This document shows positions 27,548-36,179 of a stretch of 50,754 bases of DNA, piece by piece. The first letter of the stretch is position 1; the number at the start of each line of letters is the position of its first letter. The notes below the pieces were generated by a model that saw nothing but the letters and a program-made list of their open reading frames with translations, was not told the origin of the DNA and did not search any database. The stretch is from NCBI GenBank assembly GCA_027489965.1, contig JAIXZA010000096.1:1-50754 (forward strand). The letters run 5' to 3'. The translations under genes were made by a program, and so were the position numbers. Source of the stretch: Verrucomicrobiaceae bacterium (GTDB taxonomy: Bacteria > Verrucomicrobiota > Verrucomicrobiia > Verrucomicrobiales > Verrucomicrobiaceae).

Positions 27548-28639
27548 TTAAGCTCTTGAAACTGCGTCACCAAAACAGATGCCAATACTGCGGCCTGCAC
27601 GAACGATCTCACTATTTGGCTGTACCACACGGAGTTGATTGACCGCTTCTTCAATGCTGACGTCTCCGACCTGATACTGCTGATAGGAGACCATGCGTCC
27701 AAATTTACCCTGCTCAATCAAGTTCACAGCCATGGCACCAAAACGAACGCCGAGGATGCGATCCAGGGCTGTAGGGGCTCCGCCACGTTGAAGATGGCCG
27801 AGGGTGCATGAGCGGGTTTCTTTGCCGGTCATGGCCTCGATTTTTTTGGCCACATGCTCACCGATGCCGCCAAGGCGGTCCTCGCCAGTGCCACCAACGT
27901 TTTCTTTCTTCAGCAGTTCACCCGTTTCCATACGGGCACCTTCAGCGACTACGACAAGGGTGCTGTGCATGCCACGCGCATCACGAAGACGAATCGAATC
28001 GGCCACATGCTGCATGTTAAAAGGAATCTCAGGGAGCAAAATCACATCGGCTCCGCCTGCCATGCCACCATAAAGGGCAATCCAGCCTGCGTGACGTCCC
28101 ATGACCTCAAGCACAATGACGCGCTTATGACTTTCAGCCGTCGTATGCAGGCGATCCAGAGCGTCCACCACAGTGGCGACGGCAGAATCAAAGCCGAAAG
28201 TCATGGCTGTAGCCTGAATGTCATTGTCGATGGTCTTGGGCACGCCAATGACGGGGACTCCCATGTTGTAAAGTTGTAGGCCAGTCGTCAAAGAGCCATC
28301 ACCACCAACAACGATGAGTGCGCCGATCTCGAGATGCTTCAGGGTTGTCTTGGCTTTTTCGACGATCTCTTTGGGCACTTCGGAGACATTGCCTTCACCG
28401 ACTTTGGCCACGAAATGGCCTTTATTAGTGGTGCCTAGAATGGTTCCACCCAACTTCGTGATTCCAACGGTGCGTGAGGGATCAAGAAGCATATAATCTC
28501 CGGGTGGCAATAAACCTTCAAAACCATCTCTGAACCCGATGACTTCCCAACCAAGAGTATGGGCAGCGCCAACTGCGCCATGAATCACTGCATTAAGTCC
28601 AGGACAATCGCCGCCGCTGTTTAAGATACCGATGCGCAT
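27548..28639 (-). CDS. pfkA: 6-phosphofructokinase
   Basis: About 363 residues from an ATG that starts MRIGILNSGGDCPGLNAVI, the canonical N-terminus; the frame is open 144 bases further up without resemblance. It shows VVGGDGSLTTG, PKTIDNDI, GRHAGWIA and LPEIPF, covering nucleotide and fructose 6-phosphate sites. In the usual numbering the residue that separates ATP from pyrophosphate enzymes is glycine (ATP-like, in GGDGS), while the lysine before TIDND is the one common in pyrophosphate enzymes. This combination occurs in the group III/atypical ATP-dependent branch, so ATP use is likely but not certain. Ends at a terminator. Confidence 0.93.
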   Translation of the reverse strand: MRIGILNSGGDCPGLNAVIHGAVGAAHTLGWEVIGFRDGFEGLLPPGDYMLLDPSRTVGITKLGGTILGTTNKGHFVAKVGEGNVSEVPKEIVEKAKTTLKHLEIGALIVVGGDGSLTTGLQLYNMGVPVIGVPKTIDNDIQATAMTFGFDSAVATVVDALDRLHTTAESHKRVIVLEVMGRHAGWIALYGGMAGGADVILLPEIPFNMQHVADSIRLRDARGMHSTLVVVAEGARMETGELLKKENVGGTGEDRLGGIGEHVAKKIEAMTGKETRSCTLGHLQRGGAPTALDRILGVRFGAMAVNLIEQGKFGRMVSYQQYQVGDVSIEEAVNQLRVVQPNSEIVRAGRSIGICFGDAVSRA

Positions 28640-28697
28640 GTTTTTGTAGATGTTGGTTGAATGAATGGTCTCGATCAAAGATCGGCTCAAAAGCCAA

Positions 28698-29657
28698 TCA
28701 ATAGTGATTGAGCAACTGCTTCTTATCCGTAATGGGTCGGCCCGCCGCAACCCATCGGTCATAAGCGTTCCAGCCCTGAGCAATCAGTGCCTGAGCTTCG
28801 CCAAAAGGATTCGATGAACCAATGACAACGACAACCAGACGATGACGATAAACGAGACTGCTACCATCTGCCTGCTGAAGCACTGAAGATGGCCTTTCAG
28901 CGGAAAGTGCCACGCAACCACCAGAGCGAGGCGTGCTAGCAGCTTTGACTCCATCGATATTGGAGACACCGAGCAGCAGATTGGTATTGGTCACAGGAAC
29001 TGAAACCTGCCCACCAGCGCGATAGATGGTAATGTTGCGTGACCGCTGATTTGTATAAAACCTCATCGCGGGCCTAGAGACGGCGTAAAGGGTCAATCGC
29101 GCAATATCAGCGGCGGTAGAATAGGCCATGGAACGTGTATTTTCATAGCCATGTGGATTGACAAAACGAGTAGATGTCGTGCCTTCGCGCAATGCCAACT
29201 GGTTCATCTGGCGAACAAATTCTACCTGTGGGTCACCTTGACGTCCCAACCGATACAAATGGTCACGTCCGACAAAATCAGCCAGGGTGATCGCTGCAAT
29301 ATCGTCGCTCCCCATCATGGTGGCGTAAATCAGATCGCGAAGGGTGAGTTTATCCCCTGCTTGCAGACCGAGCGTGTTGGCACCTGCCATAGAGGCAGCA
29401 TAGGCAGGAACTGGGGCTAAAATATTGACACCAAGCTTAGATGCCTGCGACCAGTCCAAGGCGACCATTCCAGCGGCAATTTTTGCCAAGCCGCCCACGG
29501 CAGATCGGGAGTTGGCATTGCCTGCCACATGGACTTTGCGGTTAAAACTGTCCACCACAATGACTGAGGATTGAGCAAAGACCGAACTGGTCGAGGCGAG
29601 GAGGAAGACTGCGCTGAGATATTTTAAAAGCATTCGAAGAACCATTTCACGGTGCAT
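28698..29657 (-). CDS. S11-family (D-alanyl-D-alanine carboxypeptidase fold) protein lacking the catalytic motifs
   Basis: About 319 residues from the ATG chosen, which is preceded by GAAGG at a good distance; a signal peptide ending in SVFA follows. The fold is that of DacA/PBP5 (APVPAYAASMAG, TLRDLIYATMMGSDD, TRFVNPHGYENTRS, STAADIARLT, NTNLLLGVSNIDGVK). But the SxxK serine is glycine (GLAK, G56), SxN reads SDD (117-119), and KTG reads KAA (238-240). So it is expected to be inactive as a peptidase and to bind or scaffold cell wall instead. It lies 58 bases upstream of phosphofructokinase, same strand. Confidence 0.88.
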   Translation of the reverse strand: MHREMVLRMLLKYLSAVFLLASTSSVFAQSSVIVVDSFNRKVHVAGNANSRSAVGGLAKIAAGMVALDWSQASKLGVNILAPVPAYAASMAGANTLGLQAGDKLTLRDLIYATMMGSDDIAAITLADFVGRDHLYRLGRQGDPQVEFVRQMNQLALREGTTSTRFVNPHGYENTRSMAYSTAADIARLTLYAVSRPAMRFYTNQRSRNITIYRAGGQVSVPVTNTNLLLGVSNIDGVKAASTPRSGGCVALSAERPSSVLQQADGSSLVYRHRLVVVVIGSSNPFGEAQALIAQGWNAYDRWVAAGRPITDKKQLLNHY

Positions 29658-29770
29658 GACAATGCCTTCAATTAGCATTGCTTTCAGCATGGGCAACCCT
29701 GGATTCCATCAGCGACGTAAGACAAACCACGAACCGATGAAATTTCCGAGATGAAACATCGCCTATAGAA

Positions 29771-29806
29771 ATAAACAAAGGCAGGATGAATGCATCCTGC
29801 CTTTTT
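29771..29806 (-). terminator. Intrinsic terminator, nearly symmetric
   Basis: A perfect 12-bp stem, AAAGGCAGGATG with CATCCTGCCTTT, closes the loop AATG, flanked by A/T runs on both sides. It begins 24 bases after the stop of the 29830-30435 gene and could also work in the plus direction. Confidence 0.82.
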
Positions 29807-29829
29807 ACTGAAACTTGAACTTCCGAGGA

Positions 29830-30435
29830 CTATTTCTTCTCTTCGGTCGCTGCTTTGACATCCAGAGGTGTGATGATCGGACGATCTTTCATCTCTGGCC
29901 AGATCAGCCACTTGTCGCCTTCTTTGACGAAGGAGATGAGGAAAAGCTCCTCGATCCGATCCGTCAGCGTCTCTTGGGAAGTGCGTACGGTGGCATGAAC
30001 ATAACCTTTGTCCTTTTCCTCAACTAGACCCAGGACATCAATCTTCAGAGTCTCTTGCTTACGCTTGGTGACATCAGGAGCAGCGTTGATGCGCTTGTGC
30101 CATGCATCACGGTCCAGCATGTAAAACTCTTGCGGAGTAAGCTTTTCCAAGTCCCTAATTTCTTTGACTCCAAAACGCTCCAGCATCTGAGCTTCTTCGG
30201 TCATGGTGGGTGCTGTCTTAATGACCGAAACCGTCTCCTTCTGCTTGCGATCCAGTGAAGATGGCAGCAACAAAACAGCCGCAGTCTTCCAATCCTGCTG
30301 AACTACGCTGGTAAGATATTTCTTCACCAACGCCGAGCATGGATGGTCGGCAGGAAGCGGAGCTGCAAAGACTGGCTGAGCGATGGAAACAAGGCTGAGC
30401 GCCAGGGTGAAAAACAATGGACGGGAGATTTGCAT
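29830..30435 (-). CDS. Secreted protein of unknown function
   Basis: A 201-residue exported protein: signal peptide through AQPVFA, then a helical, charged domain. The segment ADHPCSALVKKYLTSVVQQDWKTAAVLLLP looks like the start of a small NTF2- or DUF-like helical/beta fold with a terminal strand region (FLISFVKEGDKWLIWPEMK), a pattern common in secreted proteins that bind small ligands. No catalytic residues identified. It stands alone between a terminator and the YggU end of the envelope operon. Confidence 0.75.
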   Translation of the reverse strand: MQISRPLFFTLALSLVSIAQPVFAAPLPADHPCSALVKKYLTSVVQQDWKTAAVLLLPSSLDRKQKETVSVIKTAPTMTEEAQMLERFGVKEIRDLEKLTPQEFYMLDRDAWHKRINAAPDVTKRKQETLKIDVLGLVEEKDKGYVHATVRTSQETLTDRIEELFLISFVKEGDKWLIWPEMKDRPIITPLDVKAATEEKK

Positions 30436-30520
30436 AAGGACTGCTTAGACCGAAGAAGTGTAAAAGTGTTCGGCTAAGTTTCTAGCCCTCGCGTATGGCT
30501 GCGTCAAATGAAGAAAGGAA

Positions 30521-30799
30521 TCATCGAACAGGCAGTTTCCCAAGACTCGCCTCGGGCACTTCCAACACTTTTTGCCGACTAGCCTCACCTCTGAGTAAAA
30601 CCACTTGGTTTTTGGCACAATTCAGCTCCCCTGCGATAAACTTTATCAGCTCCAGGTTTGCCTTCCCATCCACTGGCGCCGCTGCCAGCTTGATCATGAG
30701 AACGGAGCGGCCTTTTTCATCCATCCCCCAACCGAGGCTTTCAGAGCGCCTAGCATTGGGGGTTACGCGCATCACCAGTTGAGCCCGCACTTCCATCAT
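30521..30799 (-). CDS. yggU: YggU/DUF167 family protein
   Basis: A 92-residue protein. The family signature is clear: VRVTP-like start (LVMRVTPNARRSES), KLAAAPVDGKANLELIKFIAGEL, and VVLLRGEASRQKVLEV. Known structures show a small alpha-beta fold; function unknown. The longer frame up to 30904 is not conserved. Its ATG overlaps the amidase stop (ATGA at 30796-30799), so it is translationally coupled and is the last gene of the operon. Confidence 0.92.
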   Translation of the reverse strand: MMEVRAQLVMRVTPNARRSESLGWGMDEKGRSVLMIKLAAAPVDGKANLELIKFIAGELNCAKNQVVLLRGEASRQKVLEVPEASLGKLPVR

Positions 30800-31401
30800 G
30801 ATTTTGAGGCCAAAATGCCTGCTGCTATGGATTCTGCCAGTTCCTGACGGTGCGCAGAAGAGGCACAACGGCGCGCTTCCGTAAGATTGCTCAAGTAAGC
30901 ACACTCGATCAAAACCGCTGGCATCAATGTATCCGTTAGCACCTTAAAATTATTGTGTGAAACACCCCGATTCACGCCCTTCAGATTATTGTCCATCTTT
31001 CTCAAGATGTTGGCGGCAAGCACCTTTCCTTTCGCACTCCGATAAAAAACCTCCATACCACTGCGAGATCTAATTTTAGAGGCATTAAAGTGAATGCTCA
31101 CAAAGACCGCCTTCGAATAGCGATTCGCAAGACGAGCACGACCTTCAAGGCCCATGAAGATATCGCTGCGTCGAGTCATAATGACTCTCAGTCCTTTGGC
31201 CTTTAGCATGCGCTCTAGCCGCAGGGCTGTATCCAAGCAGAGTTTCTTCTCGACCAATCCATTCCAGGCACAGCCTCCATCTTTACCTCCGTGCCCAGCG
31301 TCAATCACGACGGTATTAAAGCTCAATGCCTGCGCTGTTTGAATCAGGCCGACCCAAAAGAAAATCAAAATGAAAAAACGGCCAATCATGGATTCGATCA
31401 C
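30796..31401 (-). CDS. N-acetylmuramoyl-L-alanine amidase (Amidase_3, AmiC-like)
   Basis: About 201 residues from a GTG that overlaps the LysM stop (GTGA), or 197 from ATG at 31389. A signal or membrane anchor ([19 protein letters not shown]) is followed by a single zinc amidase domain: [13 protein letters not shown] with the first zinc histidine, GLVEKKLCL with glutamate, [10 protein letters not shown] with the next histidine, and [12 protein letters not shown] with the catalytic glutamate. All metal ligands are present. It cleaves the bond between muramic acid and stem peptide during cell separation. It lacks the autoinhibitory helix of AmiC and has no AMIN domain; the LysM lipoprotein encoded just upstream may recruit it. 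Confidence 0.92.
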   Translation of the reverse strand: MIESMIGRFFILIFFWVGLIQTAQALSFNTVVIDAGHGGKDGGCAWNGLVEKKLCLDTALRLERMLKAKGLRVIMTRRSDIFMGLEGRARLANRYSKAVFVSIHFNASKIRSRSGMEVFYRSAKGKVLAANILRKMDNNLKGVNRGVSHNNFKVLTDTLMPAVLIECAYLSNLTEARRCASSAHRQELAESIAAGILASKS

Positions 31402-31907
31402 TTGGGGATTTTAAGGGCCTTTCCTGCACGAATATTATCCGATGTCAGCCCATTGGCCGCCTTTAACTTTGCCACCGTGGTGCCGTTCCGAATGGCAATG
31501 GCACCCAGCGTGTCCCCGCTTTTGATGGTGTACGCGCCTGAAGAACCTTTGCCAGACGATTTGGATTTGCTAGCGACATTCTTTTTCTTTGAACTTGATA
31601 CCTTTCGGACTGGAGAAGGGTTGCGCTTTGAAACCGCACCATCATGGGAAGACTGCCAAGAGTCATAATCTGATTGAGGCTTTGAACTGCCTCCATCATT
31701 GACCCAAGTCGTCATGTAATCCCCATTGGAATCAAAGGGGTAATCTTTTTTTTCCATAGCGTGACTCGGAGTCGCGGCACTTCCATGCAGATTGATTACG
31801 GGAAGATTCTTGGGCACACCTCTAATTTTTGGCGAAGAACCGCACGAAGCCAAGATGGCGGGCAAAACGATTAAACAAGCGATGGCGCGAAAATTCAAGA
31901 ATGACAT
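31398..31907 (-). CDS. LysM-domain lipoprotein
   Basis: About 169 residues from the second ATG, chosen because it begins a lipoprotein signal peptide with lipobox LASC. A Ser/Lys-rich linker follows, then a C-terminal LysM domain ([35 protein letters not shown]) that binds peptidoglycan glycans. Sits between the deaminase and amidase genes; overlap with the amidase start suggests the two act together in wall remodelling, as LysM activators do for amidases elsewhere. Confidence 0.9.
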   Translation of the reverse strand: MSFLNFRAIACLIVLPAILASCGSSPKIRGVPKNLPVINLHGSAATPSHAMEKKDYPFDSNGDYMTTWVNDGGSSKPQSDYDSWQSSHDGAVSKRNPSPVRKVSSSKKKNVASKSKSSGKGSSGAYTIKSGDTLGAIAIRNGTTVAKLKAANGLTSDNIRAGKALKIPK

Positions 31908-31967
31908 GCGCCCCATTCTGTGCGCAACCAGCCGCGCTGCAAACCGATAGTACAGAAGATCGTTGTT

Positions 31968-32432
31968 TCAATGCTGAGAGCCAGCACTTGAGACCATGTG
32001 TGGGTAATCCAACAATTGCTTCAACTGAATGCCATAACGTGCTGCAATGAGGTCAGCCTCAGATTCCGGGTAATCATCGCGATAATAAACTTCTTTTACC
32101 CCATAGGCGCAGAGCATCTGCATGCAGCTTGTACAGGGCTTTGTTGTGCAAGCAACGAGGCGAACATTTCCACGCGTGAAAAGGCTGCAAAGATTCACCT
32201 CCGCATGCAGCATGTACTTGCGTCGGTCATCGCGATCATTCCAAAAATCGGAATTGGCATTATAGCCAGGAGCTAGGCCATTGTAAGCCGTTCCAATAAC
32301 GCGATTATCAAAGTCAATCGCCACGGCACCGACCTTTCGAAAAGGATCTTCGGAGCGTAGGCTGGCGACATGGGCTAAAGCCATGGCATATTCAGGCATG
32401 CTAAGTCTGGCAGTTGGAGCAGAAGAATTCAT
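31968..32432 (-). CDS. Deoxycytidylate/cytidine deaminase family protein
   Basis: A 154-residue zinc deaminase with HAE at 76-78 and PCTSC at 99-103, the zinc ligands and catalytic glutamate. AYNG at about 50, FWNDR, and the length resemble dCMP deaminases (ComEB type), which make dUMP for thymidylate synthesis; tRNA or guanine deaminase is less likely. Its start lies six bases after the lpxA stop, so it is co-transcribed with the lipid A genes although unrelated in function. Confidence 0.9.
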   Translation of the reverse strand: MNSSAPTARLSMPEYAMALAHVASLRSEDPFRKVGAVAIDFDNRVIGTAYNGLAPGYNANSDFWNDRDDRRKYMLHAEVNLCSLFTRGNVRLVACTTKPCTSCMQMLCAYGVKEVYYRDDYPESEADLIAARYGIQLKQLLDYPHMVSSAGSQH

Positions 32433-32438
32433 GAAAAA

Positions 32439-33236
32439 TCAATCCTCCTCATCTTCCGCGCCCTTACCACCAGCAATAATGCCACGCTTTGCGGTAGCCA
32501 CGAAATCAGTAAAATGAGCAGCTTCCGTTGAGAGCACATTTTGACGAAGCTCCGAAACTGCCTGGGCATTGTTAAGACCGCTTCGATAGACTTTGCGGAA
32601 AGCCTCTCTGAGTGCGCGCACTTGATCACGCGAGAAGCCGGCACGCTTGAGTCCAACGACATTGAGCCCACGCGCACGAGCCGGGTTCCCGTCTGCCGTA
32701 CTGTAGGGCGGCACATCTTGGACGATTTTAGAACAGCCACCAATAATGCTGCGTGTACCCAATCGGCAAAACTGATGTACTGCGCTAAGACCGCCAAGAA
32801 TCACATGGTCCTCAACAATCACATGGCCAGCCAAGGTGCCATTGTTAGAAAAGATCACATGGTTCCCGACCACGCAATCATGAGCAATGTGGACATAGGC
32901 TAGGAAGCTGTTGTTGCTGCCAATCACCGTTTTATCGCCAGGAGAAGTCGCACGGTGAACGGAACAAAATTCACGAAATGTGTTATTGTCACCGATCTCC
33001 AGAGCCGTCGGCTCGCCGTGATACTTTAAATCTTGCGTTTGCTGGCCAATGGAGCCGTAGGCGTAGAAACGATTGTTTTCACCCATCTTTGTCGGACCCA
33101 TAATGGTGACATGATGCTGTAGCCAACATCCACGTCCCAATTCCACATCAGCACCGATGATGCAATAAGGCCCGATAGTAACGTCTTCACCAATGCGGGC
33201 GGAGGGATCAATGATGGCTGTAGGATGGATGGGCAT
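32439..33236 (-). CDS. lpxA: UDP-N-acetylglucosamine acyltransferase
   Basis: About 265 residues from the second ATG, which begins the conserved MPIHPTAIIDPSARIG. It is a left-handed parallel beta-helix of hexapeptide repeats with the catalytic histidine in VHIAHDCVVG and the C-terminal helical domain (VGLKRAGFSRDQVRALREAF). It adds the first acyl chain of lipid A. Directly follows lpxC-fabZ, as in other Gram-negatives with this fused gene; proof that the organism makes lipopolysaccharide. Confidence 0.96.
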   Translation of the reverse strand: MPIHPTAIIDPSARIGEDVTIGPYCIIGADVELGRGCWLQHHVTIMGPTKMGENNRFYAYGSIGQQTQDLKYHGEPTALEIGDNNTFREFCSVHRATSPGDKTVIGSNNSFLAYVHIAHDCVVGNHVIFSNNGTLAGHVIVEDHVILGGLSAVHQFCRLGTRSIIGGCSKIVQDVPPYSTADGNPARARGLNVVGLKRAGFSRDQVRALREAFRKVYRSGLNNAQAVSELRQNVLSTEAAHFTDFVATAKRGIIAGGKGAEDEED

Positions 33237-33310
33237 GAATAACAAAAGAGAGAAGAAACCGACGAAAACATGAGGCTTTAGCTTCTTGCTAAAATCCCAG
33301 AATAAATTGT

Positions 33311-34630
33311 TTAACGATCAACAACACTGAACATCAGATCTGCTTCAGATACGACCTGTCCATTGACGACACAGCGGGCGACAGCGGTGGCGATGCTGCG
33401 TTTCACCTTTAGCATTTCAGTCTCGATGACCAAAGTATCTCCCGGCATCACAGGCTTCCGCCACTTCACATTGTTGGCGCTCATGAAGTAGCCGATTTTC
33501 CCTTGGTTCGCTGGCAGCTTCATAATCACGATGCTGGCTACCTGAGCCATGGCCTCAAGCTGTAGCACCCCTGGCATGACCGGATGCCCTGGGAAGTGTC
33601 CTTGAAAATACGGCTCATTAATGGAGACATTTTTGACCCCGGTGCACTTATTTTCACCCTCAAAACCAATGATGCGATCCACCATGAGGAATGGATAACG
33701 ATGCGGTAGAATACGCATCACCGCATTGACGTCCAAGACCACCTCACCGTTCGGAATATTGAGGGCTGGCGGCATCATCGCATGCATGGCCTTGTATTGA
33801 CCATCAATCGCACGTGCCATTTCCGTATTTGGTCCGTGGCCTGGGCGCACGGCGATCACATGACCAGTGATGCGGCGGCCTGAAAGCATGAGATCACCGA
33901 TGATGTCGAGAATCTTATGTCGAACAAACTCATTATCAAAACGCAATGGCTGCTTTGAAAGCAAGGTCTCTCCGCGCACCACCACCGCAGCCTCCAGGGT
34001 ACCACCTTTGATAAGTCCCTTCTCCATCAAGTGAGCGATGTCCTCGTAATAAACGAAGGTTCGTGCAGCAGCGATTTCCTTCTCATAGGTCTCTGGATTG
34101 ATTTCCAAGGAGAAGTATTGGGTGAAGCGCCCCTCAGGGCCAACATTCGTGCAGCTGATCCTGAACTTTTTGTCGGGAACGATGGTCAAAATGGTCCCAT
34201 CTCTTGTCTCCTGATAGATTGGCTCACGGATCTCAAAGACTTTCCGAGCAGCCTGCTGTTCTTGAAGACCTGCTTTCTTGATCAACTCCACAAAGGGCAT
34301 CGAACTTCCATCGACAATGGGCGGCTCATTGGCATCCATCTCAATGATAGCGTTATCCACGCCCATGCCAGACAAAGCACTGATCACATGCTCGACGGTA
34401 TGAACATTGACACCGCCTTCAGCAATCGTCGTCGCGCGCTCCACTTTCTGCACCTTTTCTACGAGAGCAGAAATGAAAGGCTTATCCTCCAGATCCATCC
34501 GCCGGAACTTAAAGCCAAAGTTCTCAGGAGCAGGCTGCAAGGTGAGAGTCACTTGCTCACCTGTATGCAGGGACGTTCCGGTTATGGAGGCAGATTTAGC
34601 GAGGGTATGTTGGCGGTCGGATACAGACAT
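33311..34630 (-). CDS. lpxC: Bifunctional LpxC-FabZ (UDP-3-O-acyl-N-acetylglucosamine deacetylase / 3-hydroxyacyl-ACP dehydratase)
   Basis: About 439 residues from the ATG chosen (start MSVSDRQHTLAKSASITG); an upstream ATG would add 16 residues with no family match. Residues to about 295 are LpxC: HTVEHVISALSGMGVDNA, and HKILDIIGDLMLSG with the zinc histidine and aspartate. The rest is FabZ: LPHRYPFLMVDRI with the catalytic histidine, FQGHFPGHPVMPGV, and QLEAMAQ with the catalytic glutamate. The fusion is typical of Bacteroidetes and Verrucomicrobia and ties lipid A commitment to fatty-acid elongation. First gene of the envelope operon. Confidence 0.97.
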   Translation of the reverse strand: MSVSDRQHTLAKSASITGTSLHTGEQVTLTLQPAPENFGFKFRRMDLEDKPFISALVEKVQKVERATTIAEGGVNVHTVEHVISALSGMGVDNAIIEMDANEPPIVDGSSMPFVELIKKAGLQEQQAARKVFEIREPIYQETRDGTILTIVPDKKFRISCTNVGPEGRFTQYFSLEINPETYEKEIAAARTFVYYEDIAHLMEKGLIKGGTLEAAVVVRGETLLSKQPLRFDNEFVRHKILDIIGDLMLSGRRITGHVIAVRPGHGPNTEMARAIDGQYKAMHAMMPPALNIPNGEVVLDVNAVMRILPHRYPFLMVDRIIGFEGENKCTGVKNVSINEPYFQGHFPGHPVMPGVLQLEAMAQVASIVIMKLPANQGKIGYFMSANNVKWRKPVMPGDTLVIETEMLKVKRSIATAVARCVVNGQVVSEADLMFSVVDR

Positions 34631-34698
34631 GATAAAAATGGCAGCCCTCGTTCTAACCGCTCGCAGTAGCTGGGTCAAAGAGAAACCGGACCAACGCT

Positions 34699-34735
34699 AA
34701 AAAGTAAAAACAGCAGACGGTGAATCTGCTGTTTT
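34699..34735 (-). terminator. Rho-independent terminator after the discoidin-like Gly-rich gene
   Basis: A perfect 11-bp stem (AAAACAGCAGA / TCTGCTGTTTT) with a seven-base loop, followed on the minus strand by T-rich bases. It starts 30 bases after the stop at 34765 and before the lpxC-fabZ start. Confidence 0.82.
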
Positions 34736-34764
34736 CCAAATTAAAAACTCCAATGATCCACGTC

Positions 34765-35904
34765 TTACTTCTTGGATTTCTTTTTGCCTGATGCCGCACC
34801 AACACCCACGCCTTGACCGCTAGGAGCACCTGAGAATGGAGACATGTTGCCGCCCGGTGATTGTGAGTTACTTCCCTTGCCATCACCTTTGCTATTTCCG
34901 AGACCGTTAGCACCAGCACCAGCACCTTTACCAGAACCGCTTCTTCCCTTGCCACCTAACTTTGAAGCAAAAACTTTGAAAGCAGGAGGATTGAAGTCAG
35001 GCTCCCAGCGAAGGGCAATATAACGTGCTTTGACAGCCTCTTCAGGTGTCATATTCACGACGCCACTGCCCTGAGGATCTTCACCGCTAGCAACCGGTTG
35101 TGTTGTATCAAAAATAGTCGGATCAAAGGTCAAGCGTCCGCGCCAGTCTTCCTTTTCAGGCAAAACATCAAAGGCAAAAACAGTCATGCGAACAGGGCGT
35201 GCTGAGTGAACCGATCCAAATTCAGTCATGGTGCGAACTTGGCCCAAGTCATAAACAGCCGTGCGATACTTCTCATTAGACTCAGGAAAGTCAACGATAC
35301 CCGAGGCTGCCTCGTTTCTGCTACCATAAGATTCTGGACTCATGTAGATCAGGCGACCTCCACCAAAACCTGAGGTATAATTGACCGGAGAATCTTCACC
35401 CACTTCGATTTCGTCAGTCTGCTCATTGGTCAAAGAACCAAAGACGGAGAAACCGCGAATGCTGCCACCATGGATCAATTCAAATTGGAGACGCAGATAA
35501 CGGCCCTGAGCTGCTCCAGCGTTTAACTTGACTTGTTGATCAGCAGGAGAGAAAACCGAGGTAGCAACTTGGCTCCAAGATTTGCCATCAGCGCTGACAG
35601 AGGCGTCCACTTTGCCTTCAAGCCCACTGCTCACAAAAGAAGCTGACTTCACCATGGATTGCTTGGCAAATTTAATCACGGCTTCGCTCTTGCCTGCGGC
35701 CACATTGATAGGCTTGGTAATATCCCCAGTAATAAGGCCACTGGATGGGCTAAGGCCTGATGAGCTGTCCACTGTAGTGCCAACATAACCAAGGTTCAGT
35801 TCAACAGCCGTCGTTTCAGCACTTGGGATGCGGCTCCACTTCGCTAAAGTGACAGAAATCAAGCAGGCTGAAACCAGCAATGCGTAGATGGGGGCTTTTT
35901 TCAT
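34765..35904 (-). CDS. Secreted discoidin-like protein with glycine-rich basic tail
   Basis: About 379 residues from an ATG starting a clear signal peptide (KKAPIYALLVSACLISVTLA); the frame is open another 198 bases upstream but reads as non-coding. Two beta-sandwich-like segments: residues about 30-200 contain VDASVSADGKSWSQVA and GRYLRLQFELIHGGSI, an F5/8 type C (discoidin) signature, and a second beta region follows. The last 60 residues are Gly/Ser/Lys-rich with almost no aliphatics and end in a lysine cluster. Probably binds polysaccharide or a surface; function unknown. Ends at a terminator. Confidence 0.82.
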   Translation of the reverse strand: MKKAPIYALLVSACLISVTLAKWSRIPSAETTAVELNLGYVGTTVDSSSGLSPSSGLITGDITKPINVAAGKSEAVIKFAKQSMVKSASFVSSGLEGKVDASVSADGKSWSQVATSVFSPADQQVKLNAGAAQGRYLRLQFELIHGGSIRGFSVFGSLTNEQTDEIEVGEDSPVNYTSGFGGGRLIYMSPESYGSRNEAASGIVDFPESNEKYRTAVYDLGQVRTMTEFGSVHSARPVRMTVFAFDVLPEKEDWRGRLTFDPTIFDTTQPVASGEDPQGSGVVNMTPEEAVKARYIALRWEPDFNPPAFKVFASKLGGKGRSGSGKGAGAGANGLGNSKGDGKGSNSQSPGGNMSPFSGAPSGQGVGVGAASGKKKSKK

Positions 35905-36100
35905 GATGATAGTGTGGAATGAATGAAGTAGAACAGATCCAATAAAGACGTGAATATTGACCAAGTAAACCATTTGAATCACAATGGCGAGTGAATGTAA
36001 AACCTTTTTCTTGAGCAATCTGCGATATTTCCGCCTTTCTAAAAGTGACCAAAAATTCACCCAACATATCTTTTTGACAGCATAGAACCTAAAGACGCAC

Positions 36101-36173
36101 AAAAAACCGCCGCTGGGATGATTCCAACGGCGGTTGATTTAAGGATCAATTGGCTCTGAGATAGAGTCAATTG
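36101..36173 (-). terminator. Hairpin pair downstream of the second discoidin-like gene
   Basis: The distal hairpin has AACCGCCG / CGGCGGTT arms (36105-36112 and 36128-36135) followed on the minus strand by TTTTTT, a convincing intrinsic terminator. A proximal hairpin with CAATTG at both ends (36147-36173) sits right at the stop codon at 36180. Confidence 0.82.
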
Positions 36174-36179
36174 GGATGA

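Noticed and set aside
30800..30904. Longer N-terminus for YggU
   Set aside because: It overlaps the amidase in another frame and the family match begins right after the ATG at 30799.
33277..33293. TTTAGC-TTCTT-GCTAAA hairpin between lpxC-fabZ and lpxA
   Set aside because: A short AT-rich stem without a T-run, inside an evident operon.
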